Positions 8,343 through 17,867 of a DNA stretch of 64,000 nt are shown piece by piece. Both the position numbers and the translations under genes were made by a program. Position 1 is the first letter of the stretch, and the number at the start of each line of letters is the position of its first letter. Source of the DNA: Nitrospirota bacterium (GTDB taxonomy: Bacteria; Nitrospirota; Leptospirillia; Leptospirillales; Leptospirillaceae); the NCBI GenBank assembly GCA_027314645.1, contig DAHVAL010000002.1, positions 62,001 to 126,000 on the forward strand, read 5' to 3'. Under the pieces are notes generated by a model. The model was not told where the DNA came from. It saw only the letters and a program-made list of their open reading frames with translations, and did no database searches.

Positions 8343-10196
8343 CTAAATGATCGCTCTGAATTTACAGGCATCCACACAGGCCTTGCAGCGGATACAGGTT
8401 TCCAAATTGATGTGGGCCACCTCGCCTTTTTCCCACGTCACGGAGCCGGTCGGACAGACGGGTTCGCACAGTCCGCACGTTGTACAGTCTTCCTCGATCA
8501 CCACATATTTGATAAGGTTGGCGCATACAGTCCCCGGACAGTGCTTATCCCGAATATGCGCCTCAAATTCCTCACGAAAATATCGGATTGTCGACAACAC
8601 AGGGTTCGGCGCCGCCGCTCCCAAGCCACACAACGAATTGGACTTGACGTACATGGAAAGCCGGATCAACTCATCAAGATCCCCTTCCTGTCCCTGACCC
8701 TCGGTTATCCGGGTCAGGATGTCCAGCATGATCTTGGACCCGACGCGGCAGGGCGTGCATTCCCCGCAGGATTCATCCTGGGTAAATTTGAGGAAGAACT
8801 TGGCCGTATCGACAATGCAGGAAGATTCGTCCATGACGACGATTCCGCCCGATCCCATGATCGCTCCCGCAGCCACGACATTTTCAAAGTCCACCGGAGT
8901 ATCCAGTCCGGAGACCGGAATGCAGCCTCCCGAAGGGCCGCCGAGCTGGGCGGCCTTGAAGGGAATCTTCTTTTCAATCATCCCTCCCCCGATATCGAAC
9001 ACGATAGAGCGCAGCGGAGTTCCCGCAGGGACTTCGATCAGCCCTGAATTCTTGATCGATCCGGTCAAGGCAAAGGTTTTCGTTCCCTTCGTCTTTTCCG
9101 ACCCATAGGAGGCGTACCAGTCTCCCCCTCCGAGAATGATATGCCCGACATTCCCAAGGGTTTCCACGTTGTTGATGACCGTCGGTTTCCCCCAGACTCC
9201 CTTTTGGGCCGGGAAGGGGGGTTTTGGCCAAGGCATGCCGCGCTCTCCCATCAGGGAGGCAAGGAGGGCAGTTTCTTCTCCGCAGACATACGCGCCCGCC
9301 CCTTCCTTGATGGTGATATCAAAGGAGAAATCGGTGCCTAGGATATTGTCGCCGAGGAAGTTTCTCTCATGGGCATCGGCGATCGCCTTTCTGAGCCGCC
9401 TGATGGCGAGGGGATATTCCGCCCGGCAATAGATATATCCTCTCTTGGAGTTTCCAATGGCCAAGGCCGCTGCGAGCATTCCTTCCAAAACGCTGTGTGG
9501 GTCCCCTTCCAGAATGGAGCGATCCATGAAGGCCCCAGGATCCCCTTCGTCAGCGTTGCAGACCACATACTTTTCGTTTCCGGGGGATTGTCGGGTAAAT
9601 TTCCACTTCAACCCCGTCTGGAATCCTCCGCCACCCCGTCCACGGAGCCCGGATTTTGTCATTTCTTCGATGATCATTTCCGGCGTCATCTCGAAGAGCA
9701 TCTTTTTCAATGCCTTGTATCCATTGGTCGCGATGTAGTCATCGATACTCGTGGGATTGATCAGTCCGCATCGGCTGGAAACGATTTTCACCTGACCCTT
9801 GAAGAAGTTGGTCTCGTTCATAAGGGACAGGCCTTCATAAGGGGTATGCCCCGCCACCGAAATCTGGCAGACGGCGTATTTTTTTGCGAATTCGCCCTTG
9901 ACAAAGTGCGCGTCAAAAATCTGCGGAATGACCATTGCCTTTACATTGCGATAGGACACCCGGTACTTTCCGGGCATGGTGATGTCCACAAGGGGTTCGT
10001 TATGGCACATCCCGATACAGCCAGTGGGAATGATCCTTGCCTCGATCCCTCTCTTCGCAAGCTCCTTTTCGACGAGCTCCTGGATGGAGCGGGCTCCAGC
10101 AGCAAGTCCACATGTCGCCATGCCGATATGAATTGTGGGAATGGCGACATCAGGGAACAATTCGGCCGCCATTTCAACAACGGTTTCAGTGGCCAT
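8343..10196 (-). CDS. nuoF: NADH-quinone oxidoreductase subunit F (NuoF), with N-terminal thioredoxin-like and C-terminal ferredoxin domains
   Basis: FMN- and NADH-binding subunit of complex I, 617 residues against about 430 in E. coli. Residues 1-120 form a thioredoxin-like ferredoxin segment (GMATCG; GCIGMC). The middle holds the NADH/FMN fold (GLRGRGGGGFQTGLKW) and the N3 [4Fe-4S] ligands (SCGECTPC). The last 60 residues are a 2x[4Fe-4S] ferredoxin (CTTCGLCEPVCP; CIRCKACVDAC). This layout is the HndC/HydB type found in electron-bifurcating enzymes and some nuo operons. AAGGAG lies 9 bases before the ATG. Confidence 0.95.
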   Translation of the reverse strand: MATETVVEMAAELFPDVAIPTIHIGMATCGLAAGARSIQELVEKELAKRGIEARIIPTGCIGMCHNEPLVDITMPGKYRVSYRNVKAMVIPQIFDAHFVKGEFAKKYAVCQISVAGHTPYEGLSLMNETNFFKGQVKIVSSRCGLINPTSIDDYIATNGYKALKKMLFEMTPEMIIEEMTKSGLRGRGGGGFQTGLKWKFTRQSPGNEKYVVCNADEGDPGAFMDRSILEGDPHSVLEGMLAAALAIGNSKRGYIYCRAEYPLAIRRLRKAIADAHERNFLGDNILGTDFSFDITIKEGAGAYVCGEETALLASLMGERGMPWPKPPFPAQKGVWGKPTVINNVETLGNVGHIILGGGDWYASYGSEKTKGTKTFALTGSIKNSGLIEVPAGTPLRSIVFDIGGGMIEKKIPFKAAQLGGPSGGCIPVSGLDTPVDFENVVAAGAIMGSGGIVVMDESSCIVDTAKFFLKFTQDESCGECTPCRVGSKIMLDILTRITEGQGQEGDLDELIRLSMYVKSNSLCGLGAAAPNPVLSTIRYFREEFEAHIRDKHCPGTVCANLIKYVVIEEDCTTCGLCEPVCPTGSVTWEKGEVAHINLETCIRCKACVDACKFRAII

Positions 10197-10323
10197 CGCA
10201 AATTCTCCTTCCGAAGGGGGCTCCAGGGTACTCGGATCCCCTCATTCCTTATATGAATATCAGGCGTGAAAAGTCATTGGCTCAACATTTACGGACCGGA
10301 ACGATCTCCGGCAAAGCCTCCGG

Positions 10324-10851
10324 TCAGGAGGCCGAAACGGACTCCTTGTTTTCGGAGGCCTCTTCTTCCTGGAATTGGTGAATCATTTCGAGCATTCTAT
10401 CGGGAGAGAGCTTCCCGAAGCTGTTCCCGTTCACCATCGCCATCGGCGCAAGAGCACACGATCCCAGACACGCCACGGGCTCGAGGGTAAACATCATATC
10501 CTCTGTGTTTTCACCCGCTTCGATGTGCAGGTTTTCTTTGATCTTGTCCACCAGCAACTCGGCACCCCGAACGTGACAGGCGGTCCCGACGCACACCTTG
10601 AGAATGAACTTGCCTCTGGGCTCCTGATAGAACTGGGAATAAAAGGTAAGCACTCCAAACATTTTGCTGTGAGGGATTCCCAAATCGTCTCCCACACGCT
10701 CAAGGACTTCTGCCGGGACATATCCGTATTTTTCTTGAATAATTTGGAGAACCTGAACTACGGATCCTTCCCGATTTCCAAATTCTTCACATATTTGGTC
10801 AATCTGTTCGTCAGTGATCTCGAGTGCTGCCCCATGTTCCGCCTTTGTCAT
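10324..10851 (-). CDS. nuoE: NADH-quinone oxidoreductase subunit E (NuoE), [2Fe-2S]
   Basis: Thioredoxin-fold subunit of the complex I NADH module carrying cluster N1a. The 175-residue protein has an N-terminal helical bundle with the GSVVQVLQIIQEKYGYVP segment. The four cluster cysteines are all present: CVGTACHVRG supplies two and CLGSCALAPM supplies two. The C-terminal tail is acidic and of low complexity. A GGAGAAGG ribosome site precedes the ATG. It is 127 bases upstream of nuoF; that spacer holds a small GC hairpin (CCGGA with TCCGG). Confidence 0.95.
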   Translation of the reverse strand: MTKAEHGAALEITDEQIDQICEEFGNREGSVVQVLQIIQEKYGYVPAEVLERVGDDLGIPHSKMFGVLTFYSQFYQEPRGKFILKVCVGTACHVRGAELLVDKIKENLHIEAGENTEDMMFTLEPVACLGSCALAPMAMVNGNSFGKLSPDRMLEMIHQFQEEEASENKESVSAS

Positions 10852-10970
10852 CTTGCCTTCTCCCCGGACGAACCATAGATTATTGGACGTTTTTCGAATG
10901 GACGCCCTTCAAAGCGGGCCATCGTCACAATGGAAAACTGATAGAAGAAATCCCCCGATACGAAACTCCC

Positions 10971-12257
10971 CTACCGGTCGCATTCCCCCATAACAATGTC
11001 ATATGTTCCAAAGATCGTGACGATATCCGCAATCATGTAACCCCGCGCCATATGGTTGAATGCCCCCATGTTGACGAATGACGGGGCGCGGATCCTCATC
11101 CGGTAGGGTTTTCCGGATCCGTCACTCACAATATAGAACCCCAATTCCCCCTTAGGCGTCTCCGTTCCACAATACGTATCCCCGGAAGGAGTTTTAAACC
11201 CTTCCACAACCAGGAGAAAATGATGGATCAACGTCTCCATGTTGTGCATGACCCTGCCCTTGGGAGGGAACGAGACCTTGTGATCATCCGTCATGAACGG
11301 ACCGGACGGTAGCTTGTCCAGACATTGTCGGATGATGCTGGCACTTTGGCGCAACTCCTGGATGCGGATCCAGTATCGGTCATAAATATCCCCGTTTTTT
11401 CCCAAGGGAACAGACCAATCGACAAGGTCATAGGCTCCGTAAGGTTCGTATTTTCGGAGGTCGTAATCGACTCCCGAACCGCGAAGGGTCGGTCCGGAAA
11501 GCCCGAAATTGATCGCATCTTCCCCTGTAATCACCGCGATATTCTTCGTTCTTGCAAGCCAAATGCGATTATGCTCAAGGAGCGTGTTGTATTCGAGAAT
11601 ATGCGGCTCAAATGAATCCACAAACTTGTAAAGAGCGTCGATGACATCCTGGTCCAGGTCCCCTTCGACCCCTCCAACCCGGTAGTAATTCGTGGTCAGA
11701 CGTGCCCCGCATATCTTTTCAAAAAGGTCGAGAAGAACTTCCCGTTCGCGAAACGTATAGAAAAAGACGCTCATCGCTCCGATATCGAGCGCTTGTGTGC
11801 CAAGCCAGAAAAGATGATTGACGATCCGCTGCATTTCGGCCACGATCGTGCGAATAAACTCCCCACGTTCCGGAACCTTCAATTGGAGAAGCTTTTCCAC
11901 GGCCCGCACGAAGGCATAGTTGTTTGCCATGGCTGACACATAGTCGAGCCGGTCGGTCAGAGGAATGATCTGATTGTAGGTTCTGTATTCGGCGATCTTT
12001 TCAGTTCCCCTGTGGAGATAGCCCAGGTCGGGGACGGCTTTCTTAATCCGTTCACCGTCAAGATCAAGCAGGACCCGAAGCACGCCATGAGTACTGGGAT
12101 GCTGAGGTCCCATATTCAAAAGGAACTGATCAGTTTTGATCGTGGAATCAAGCCCGTTAAGCACAGCCTGCCTGAGGGTCGAAAGAGTGATCTCCCTACG
12201 CTCTAGGCCCTGAACTCCCGGATTGGTTCGCACCTCTTCCTTTTCAACAGATTCCAA
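10971..12257 (-). CDS. nuoD: NADH-quinone oxidoreductase subunit D (NuoD)
   Basis: 49-kDa subunit of complex I that forms the quinone site with NuoB and descends from hydrogenase large subunits. It has 428 residues. The signature NMGPQHPSTHGVLR near residue 50 places the quinone-contacting histidines. YLHRGTEKIAE and the terminal DIVMGECDR match family ends. The start appears to be TTG at 12257, with GGGGAGAG a few bases upstream. NuoC is a separate gene here, not fused. nuoE follows after 119 bases. Confidence 0.96.
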   Translation of the reverse strand: MESVEKEEVRTNPGVQGLERREITLSTLRQAVLNGLDSTIKTDQFLLNMGPQHPSTHGVLRVLLDLDGERIKKAVPDLGYLHRGTEKIAEYRTYNQIIPLTDRLDYVSAMANNYAFVRAVEKLLQLKVPERGEFIRTIVAEMQRIVNHLFWLGTQALDIGAMSVFFYTFREREVLLDLFEKICGARLTTNYYRVGGVEGDLDQDVIDALYKFVDSFEPHILEYNTLLEHNRIWLARTKNIAVITGEDAINFGLSGPTLRGSGVDYDLRKYEPYGAYDLVDWSVPLGKNGDIYDRYWIRIQELRQSASIIRQCLDKLPSGPFMTDDHKVSFPPKGRVMHNMETLIHHFLLVVEGFKTPSGDTYCGTETPKGELGFYIVSDGSGKPYRMRIRAPSFVNMGAFNHMARGYMIADIVTIFGTYDIVMGECDR

Positions 12258-12308
12258 AGACTCTCCCCTTTCACCTACCCTGCCTGGAGCATTTCCCGGT
12301 TTCCAACC

Positions 12309-12836
12309 CTATTTGTTCCCCTCTGGAAGGGGCGGAAGATTTTGATGATATTTTGGAACGAAAGAAAAGTCGTCTCTCCATCCTTTGCCGACGAGCGGGA
12401 AATCCTTCCGCAAAGGGTACCCTTCATCATAATCATCGGGCATCAGGATGCGCCGCAAGTCCGGATGGCCCCGGAATTGAATGCCCATCATGTCGTAAAC
12501 TTCACGCTCCATGAATTCGGCACCCCGCCAGATCGGCACCACAGAATCAACCACCGGGTCGCTTTCGGGAACTCGGATCTTGACCATGATCCGGTGGCGT
12601 CGAGGAATCGAATAAAATATGTAGACAACCTCAAAGCGATCGGAATCCATCGGATAATCGACCGAGGTGACGTCCACAATGTAATCGTATCGGAACTCCT
12701 CCTCGTCATGAAGGGCCCGGAAGACATCAAGCGCCCCGTTCTCGCGAAGATATACCGTGAGGTCACCCAGGGCTTCCCTGGATCCTGTCACGACCTCCGG
12801 GAACCTTCGTCGCAGGGATTCCGCTACTGGATGCAT
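12309..12836 (-). CDS. nuoC: NADH-quinone oxidoreductase subunit C (NuoC)
   Basis: 30-kDa scaffold subunit of the complex I peripheral arm; it binds no cofactor. The product has 175 residues and shows the family's C-terminal signature, EREVYDMMGIQFRGHPDLRR, followed by ILMPDDYDEGYPLRKDFPL. An AGGAGGAAG site lies before the ATG at 12836. It sits 18 bases after nuoB. Size and position are standard for an unfused NuoC. Confidence 0.96.
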   Translation of the reverse strand: MHPVAESLRRRFPEVVTGSREALGDLTVYLRENGALDVFRALHDEEEFRYDYIVDVTSVDYPMDSDRFEVVYIFYSIPRRHRIMVKIRVPESDPVVDSVVPIWRGAEFMEREVYDMMGIQFRGHPDLRRILMPDDYDEGYPLRKDFPLVGKGWRDDFSFVPKYHQNLPPLPEGNK

Positions 12837-12854
12837 ACCTGCTTCCTCCTCGCC

Positions 12855-13352
12855 CTAATTCCGAAAAACCGGTTTATCCTGCATGATTTTCTCCTGAAGC
12901 TTCAGAAGACCATCAAGCAATGCTTCCGGCCTCGGCGGGCACCCTGGGACATACACATCGACAGGAATGAGCCGATCCACCCCCTGAACCACACTGTAAC
13001 TGTCGTAAATATTTCCACTCGTTGCACAGGACCCCATCGCGATCACGTACCGCGGTTCCGGCATCTGGTCATAGATCTTTCGGACGACAGGGGCCATCTT
13101 TCGGGTCAGGGTTCCCGCCACAATCATCAGGTCTGACTGGCGGGGCGATGCCCGAAACACCCCTGCGCCGAAACGGTCGATATCGAATCGTGAAGCCACG
13201 GCTCCCATCATCTCGATCGCACAGCAGGCAAGCCCGAATGTCATCGGCCAAAGCGCGGATTTTCGGGACCAGTTGACAATGTCGTTCACCGCATCCTGCA
13301 GCTTCATTGTCACGACGGAGAGTTCGCCATCCTTATGATGCATCACTCCCAT
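12855..13352 (-). CDS. nuoB: NADH-quinone oxidoreductase subunit B (NuoB), cluster N2
   Basis: Carries [4Fe-4S] cluster N2, the last electron carrier before quinone. The 165-residue protein has the unusual tandem-cysteine motif [10 protein letters not shown], then GSCATSG and VPGCPPRPE, which together give the four ligands. The ATG at 13352 lies inside the end of nuoA, a 10-base overlap. A second in-frame ATG at 13343, just after the nuoA stop, is a possible alternative start. Confidence 0.96.
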   Translation of the reverse strand: MGVMHHKDGELSVVTMKLQDAVNDIVNWSRKSALWPMTFGLACCAIEMMGAVASRFDIDRFGAGVFRASPRQSDLMIVAGTLTRKMAPVVRKIYDQMPEPRYVIAMGSCATSGNIYDSYSVVQGVDRLIPVDVYVPGCPPRPEALLDGLLKLQEKIMQDKPVFRN

Positions 13353-13714
13353 TCAAGAGCCTCCTTCTTCCACGCATATACATATCCGACGATCAGAATC
13401 ACCAGAAAGATGAGCATTTCGACCAGCCCGAACAATCCGAGCCTTCGGAAGTCAACCGCCCAGGGATAAAGGAATATAACCTCGACATCAAAAACGAGGA
13501 AAAGCATGGCGATGACGTAATAACGAATGGAGATCCTCTCCCTGGCATCATTGATAGGCGGGACTCCGCATTCGTATGGGGCATCCTTGTCACGATAGGG
13601 GTTGTGTGGACGGATGAGCCTCCCGACCAACAGGGACACAGCCCCGAAGCCGATCGCGATCAAAAGGAAGATCAGAATCGGGATATAATGGTCGGGATGA
13701 GAAAGAGAAAACAT
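13343..13714 (-). CDS. nuoA: NADH-quinone oxidoreductase subunit A (NuoA)
   Basis: Three-helix membrane subunit at the junction of the complex I arms and the first gene of the nuo operon. It has 123 residues. [21 protein letters not shown] matches the conserved ECG loop between helices 1 and 2, and [15 protein letters not shown] is the acidic second helix. The ATG at 13714 is preferred because GGAGGG lies 5 bases upstream; a GTG at 13720 is in frame. The promoter at 13794-13822 gives a leader of about 70 bases. Confidence 0.96.
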   Translation of the reverse strand: MFSLSHPDHYIPILIFLLIAIGFGAVSLLVGRLIRPHNPYRDKDAPYECGVPPINDARERISIRYYVIAMLFLVFDVEVIFLYPWAVDFRRLGLFGLVEMLIFLVILIVGYVYAWKKEALEWE

Positions 13715-13793
13715 GAGCACCCTCCGTCTAAATTTTTTCGGAGCCCTGAATTTTCTAGCGTTCTAATCATGTTCTGGATCGATTTGTCCTATC

Positions 13794-13822
13794 ATTCTAT
13801 TTTTGAGTGACTATTTTGTCAA
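13794..13822 (-). promoter_or_regulatory. Sigma70-type promoter of the nuo operon
   Basis: On the minus strand TTGACA (13817-13822) is followed after exactly 17 bases by TAGAAT (13794-13799). This is a near-consensus housekeeping promoter, placed about 80 bases before the nuoA start. No intrinsic terminator is visible between the secA stop and this promoter, so some read-through from secA is possible. Confidence 0.85.
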
Positions 13823-13890
13823 CCGAAGAGTCAGGAAAAATCGTTGTGGAGTTGGATGAAAAGTCTTAATTCATACGTTATGCAGTAAAA

Positions 13891-16596
13891 TTATTCAGCT
13901 CCATGACATTTTTTGAATTTTTTTCCGCTTCCACACGGACACGGGTCATTCCGTCCCACTTTGTGTTCCCGGCGTCCTTCGTTCCCGGCTGGAGCCGACG
14001 GAGTGGCCGGTTCAATGGGAATGGCTCCCCACATTCTCGAAGGGGTTCCGTCGTTTTCCCACACCGGCTCCCCTGATTCGTTGGGATACGAATAGTCGAG
14101 ATGACCAAGCTGGGGCGCTTCAACGACCTCCGGCTCCGACACCTCCCGAATGGTTCCGATGACCTGGACCACATTTTCCCGCACTTCTCCGACAAAGGAT
14201 TCGAACAAATCGAATCCCTCCCTTTTGTATTCCACCAACGGGTCCTTTTGGCCGTATCCCCGAAGACCGATGCCCTCCTTGAGGCGATCGATCCGAAGCA
14301 AATGTTCTTTCCAAAAATTGTCAAGCGTTTGAAGAGTCACATAGCGGATGATGGACTCAAGGGTCTCGGTGCCGAAGTCCTTTTCACGGTTTCCGATAAA
14401 TTCTTCATACCGGGCGATGGAATGCTCGATAAGCGCCTCGATTCCGAGGTCCGCCAGTTCCTCGGTGGAAAGCTTGAGTCCGGTTTTCTCGAAAACGAGT
14501 GCCGATACTCCCGGAAGGTCGAAGCTTTCAGGATAGGCCTTTTCAGGGATAACGGACAGAACCTGATCCTCGACCACCCGTCCCCCCCATTCGAGGATCA
14601 GGTCCCGCAATCCTTCAGATTTCAGGAGGCGTCGCCGAAGCTCATAAAAGATCAGACGTTGCTGATTCATGACATCATCGTATTCGAGGAGCTGTTTACG
14701 GATATCGAAATGGTACGCTTCCACCTTCTTTTGCGCATTCTGGATCGCCTTCGTCACGAAGGTATGCTCGATCGGAACGCCTTCCTCGACCCCTAACCGC
14801 TCCATCAATCCCTTGATCTTGTCTGCCCCGAATATCCGCATAAGATCATCCTCGAGAGAGAGATAGAATCTCGATGACCCAGGATCCCCCTGACGTCCGG
14901 CCCGTCCCCGAAGCTGATTGTCGACCCGGCGGCTTTCATGCCGTTCGGTCCCGATGATATGGAGCCCCCCCACCCCCACCACGGCCTCGTGCTCCTTGCG
15001 GAAGGTCTCCTCGAGTTCAGACAATAGCTTGTCGCGGTCTTCCTCGGTGATCTCGTCTCCTCGGCTTCTGATCTGAGCGGTGCACAAAAATTCGGCATTG
15101 CCTCCAAGCACGATGTCGGTTCCCCTCCCCGCCATATTGGTCGCAATCGTCACCTTGCCCAAGCGTCCGGCCTGCGCCACGATTTCAGCTTCCTTCTCAT
15201 GCAATTTTGCATTCAACACCTCATGAGGAATTCGCTTTTCCTTGAGAAGCCGGGAAATGTACTCCGATTTTTCGATCGACACCGTTCCCACCAGAACGGG
15301 TTGACCCACCTTATGGCGCGCCTCGATATCAAGGACGACGGCATCGTACTTTTCCTTCTGGGTTCGATATATTTGATCGGGAAGATCGATTCGGATCATC
15401 GTTTTGTGCGGGGGAACGACGATCACCTCCAGGTTGTATATCCGGTGAAATTCCATGGCTTCGGTGTCAGCCGTCCCTGTCATTCCGGACAATTTTTTGT
15501 ACATCCGGAAATAGTTCTGGAAGGTCACGGTCGCCAGCGTCTGGTTTTCCATCTGTATCTTGGCGCGTTCCTTCGCTTCCACGGCCTGATGAAGTCCCTC
15601 CCCCCACCGGCGTCCGGTCATGAGCCTTCCCGTGAACTCGTCGACGATGATCACCTCACCGTTCTTGACCACATAGTCGACATCCCGCTTATAAAGGTGA
15701 TGGGCTTTGATCGCCTGCATTAAATGATGCACATAAGAGATGTTCTTGAGATCATACAGATTCCCGACATCGAGCAGGGTTTCGACGCGGTCGGACCCCT
15801 CTTCCGTCATCGCGACGGTTTTGTGCTTTTCATCGACGGTAAAGTCTCCGCCGAGCTGAATCTGGGGAATGATCCTGTCAATTTTTTCGTAAAGGTCTGT
15901 CGATTCTTCCGAAGGGCCGGAAATAATAAGCGGGGTTCTGGCTTCATCGATCAGAATGCTGTCGACCTCGTCGACGATGGCAAAGCTGAGCTCCCTCTGA
16001 ACGAATTGATCCAGCTCATATTTCATATTGTCCCGGAGATAGTCGAATCCGAATTCATTGTTCGTGCCATAGGTGATATCGCTGGCATAGGCTTTTTGGC
16101 GAAGGTCGTCGGGCAAATCATGCTGGATGAGCCCGACGGACAGCCCCAGAAACTCATAAAGCTCGCCCATCCAGGCCGAATCACGACGGGCAAGATAGTC
16201 GTTCACGGTAACGACGTGGACGCCCTTTCCTTCAAGCGCATTCAAATAGACCGGAAGCGTTCCGACAAGCGTTTTTCCTTCTCCGGTCTTCATCTCTGCA
16301 ATTTTCCCCTCGTGGAGGATCGCTCCACCCATGATCTGGACATCGAAATGCCTCATTCCAAGGACCCGACGACCCGCTTCGCGAACGGTTGCAAACGCCT
16401 CGGGAAGAAGCCCATCGAGAGTCTCCCCTTCCGCCAGCCTTAAACGGAATTTTACCGTTTGAGCCGCCAATTCCTCATCGGTCAGACGGGCCATCGAACT
16501 TTCGAGGGCGTTGACGGCATCGGTGATCTGGGAAACCCGCCGGATCTCTTTGTCGTTTCGACTCGAAAAGAGAGACCGGACGAGGGATTTGAACAT
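13891..16596 (-). CDS. secA: Preprotein translocase ATPase SecA
   Basis: Motor ATPase that drives unfolded preproteins through SecYEG. The 901-residue protein has Walker A (MKTGEGKTLV) near residue 100, the DEAD-type Walker B (IVDEVDSILIDEART) near 210, and the preprotein cross-linking and helical scaffold regions. It ends with the zinc-binding tail DPCPCGSGKKFKKCH that contacts SecB or ribosomes. The ATG at 16596 is chosen because AGGAG lies a few bases upstream; the longer open frame adds only 11 residues. It closes the long minus-strand housekeeping block. Confidence 0.97.
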   Translation of the reverse strand: MFKSLVRSLFSSRNDKEIRRVSQITDAVNALESSMARLTDEELAAQTVKFRLRLAEGETLDGLLPEAFATVREAGRRVLGMRHFDVQIMGGAILHEGKIAEMKTGEGKTLVGTLPVYLNALEGKGVHVVTVNDYLARRDSAWMGELYEFLGLSVGLIQHDLPDDLRQKAYASDITYGTNNEFGFDYLRDNMKYELDQFVQRELSFAIVDEVDSILIDEARTPLIISGPSEESTDLYEKIDRIIPQIQLGGDFTVDEKHKTVAMTEEGSDRVETLLDVGNLYDLKNISYVHHLMQAIKAHHLYKRDVDYVVKNGEVIIVDEFTGRLMTGRRWGEGLHQAVEAKERAKIQMENQTLATVTFQNYFRMYKKLSGMTGTADTEAMEFHRIYNLEVIVVPPHKTMIRIDLPDQIYRTQKEKYDAVVLDIEARHKVGQPVLVGTVSIEKSEYISRLLKEKRIPHEVLNAKLHEKEAEIVAQAGRLGKVTIATNMAGRGTDIVLGGNAEFLCTAQIRSRGDEITEEDRDKLLSELEETFRKEHEAVVGVGGLHIIGTERHESRRVDNQLRGRAGRQGDPGSSRFYLSLEDDLMRIFGADKIKGLMERLGVEEGVPIEHTFVTKAIQNAQKKVEAYHFDIRKQLLEYDDVMNQQRLIFYELRRRLLKSEGLRDLILEWGGRVVEDQVLSVIPEKAYPESFDLPGVSALVFEKTGLKLSTEELADLGIEALIEHSIARYEEFIGNREKDFGTETLESIIRYVTLQTLDNFWKEHLLRIDRLKEGIGLRGYGQKDPLVEYKREGFDLFESFVGEVRENVVQVIGTIREVSEPEVVEAPQLGHLDYSYPNESGEPVWENDGTPSRMWGAIPIEPATPSAPAGNEGRREHKVGRNDPCPCGSGKKFKKCHGAE

Positions 16597-16669
16597 GCGA
16601 TTTTCTCCTATTGGTTGCATCTGCATCAATCAAAAGAATGCTTGGGACGAGGCATCCTGACGGGCTGGA

Positions 16670-17527
16670 TCAGTGCGACTGCATTCCGGCGAGGATCTCT
16701 TTGGCAAAATACCGAGCCGGATCCACCGGATGACCAAACTCCCGCAGTTCATAATGGAGATGGGGGGCCGTGGTCAGTCCTGTCACCCCGATCGTTCCGA
16801 TCCGGGTTGTCCTGTCCACCGATTGCCCGAGGACGACATCGATTTGATCCAGGTGGCCAAAGAGGGATGAAAGTCCCAGACCATGGTAGACAATGACATA
16901 GTTCCCATAATCCGGTGTCCTGTCTGTCAGGACGACCACCCCTCGGGCCGGTGGATGGACGATGACGCCTTCTTCCTGAGCAATGTCCAGCCCGGGATGA
17001 AATTCCTCCACGTTTCCGATCGGACCCGTTCTTTTCCCAAAGGCCGATATGATCCATCCATTGACGGGAAGACTGAACGACCTGTCCTGCGAATCATAAC
17101 TCCATGAGAGGTGCTGGGGATGCGCTTTCAAAGGAGTTGCCGAATTTGGCGTGACTGAAGGGGCGGGCTTTTCGGTTTCGGCGGGACTTTCTTCGGAACG
17201 GGGATGAACATCGGGCGCCCCCTTGGCGACCATGTTCATGATCTGGGCGTTGAGATTGTTCACCTCTGAAAGCTGGGCTTCGATGGAATCGAGATCTTTT
17301 CGGTAGTGTTCAAGGTGCTCTTTCTGAACCCGGGTCTCTTCCTGAATATTCTGGAGCGCCAGAAATTTTTTGGTTTCGTAGCTATAAAATATTACAAGAA
17401 AGATGACCCCGGTAAAGGTTAAAAAGGCGCCCCCCAGAAAAAGATAGATCGACCAGCGCGGAATGGTCCACTGGCGCGACTTATCCGTAATTCCGGGCAG
17501 GATCGTGATTGTCACGGTTTTTTTCAT
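16670..17527 (-). CDS. M23 family (LytM-type) metallopeptidase, membrane-anchored
   Basis: Probable periplasmic peptidoglycan endopeptidase of 285 residues. It has one N-terminal transmembrane helix near residues 25-45 and a coiled coil around residues 50-90. The C-terminal M23 domain keeps the zinc and catalytic residues: the H and D of FHPGLD, the H of FGHLDQ, and HLHYELREFG. Because the motif is intact it is likely an active hydrolase rather than an EnvC-like activator. The ATG at 17527 lies 10 bases after the cutA stop. Its place just before secA suggests a cell-envelope role. Confidence 0.85.
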   Translation of the reverse strand: MKKTVTITILPGITDKSRQWTIPRWSIYLFLGGAFLTFTGVIFLVIFYSYETKKFLALQNIQEETRVQKEHLEHYRKDLDSIEAQLSEVNNLNAQIMNMVAKGAPDVHPRSEESPAETEKPAPSVTPNSATPLKAHPQHLSWSYDSQDRSFSLPVNGWIISAFGKRTGPIGNVEEFHPGLDIAQEEGVIVHPPARGVVVLTDRTPDYGNYVIVYHGLGLSSLFGHLDQIDVVLGQSVDRTTRIGTIGVTGLTTAPHLHYELREFGHPVDPARYFAKEILAGMQSH

Positions 17528-17537
17528 GCGGGCCAAC

Positions 17538-17867
17538 CTAGTGTCCTCCGTGAGGTCGGGTGCAAGATTCCACCACCCAGGCAAGGTAGTCGTCACTTCC
17601 ATGGTCAACGGAAAAAAACAGGATTTCCGGAACGGAGTACGGGTGTTCCTTAAGGATCTCCCTTTCCAGAAGGGCACGGTTCGCTGGAAGTGATTTTAGA
17701 AGGAGGGTGCATTCCTGTTCGGACCGGATTTCTCCCTCCCAATAAAACACCGAGGTGCCTGCGGGAAGGATATGCCCGCAGGCCACCCAATGTTCTCTGA
17801 CCAATCGGTCCACAAGCAGGCGCGCAGCCTTTGGATCCGGATGAGTCACGACAACGAGATCGATCAT
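17538..17867 (-). CDS. cutA: CutA1 divalent-cation tolerance protein
   Basis: Small trimeric PII-like protein linked to copper or divalent metal tolerance; its biochemical role is unclear even in model organisms. The 109-residue product shows the family features: VACGHILPAGTSVFYWEGEI in the middle, HPYSVPEILFFSVDHG near residue 80, and a terminal helix YLAWVVES. The ATG overlaps the stop of the upstream epimerase-like gene (TAATG), so the two are probably translated together. Confidence 0.9.
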   Translation of the reverse strand: MIDLVVVTHPDPKAARLLVDRLVREHWVACGHILPAGTSVFYWEGEIRSEQECTLLLKSLPANRALLEREILKEHPYSVPEILFFSVDHGSDDYLAWVVESCTRPHGGH

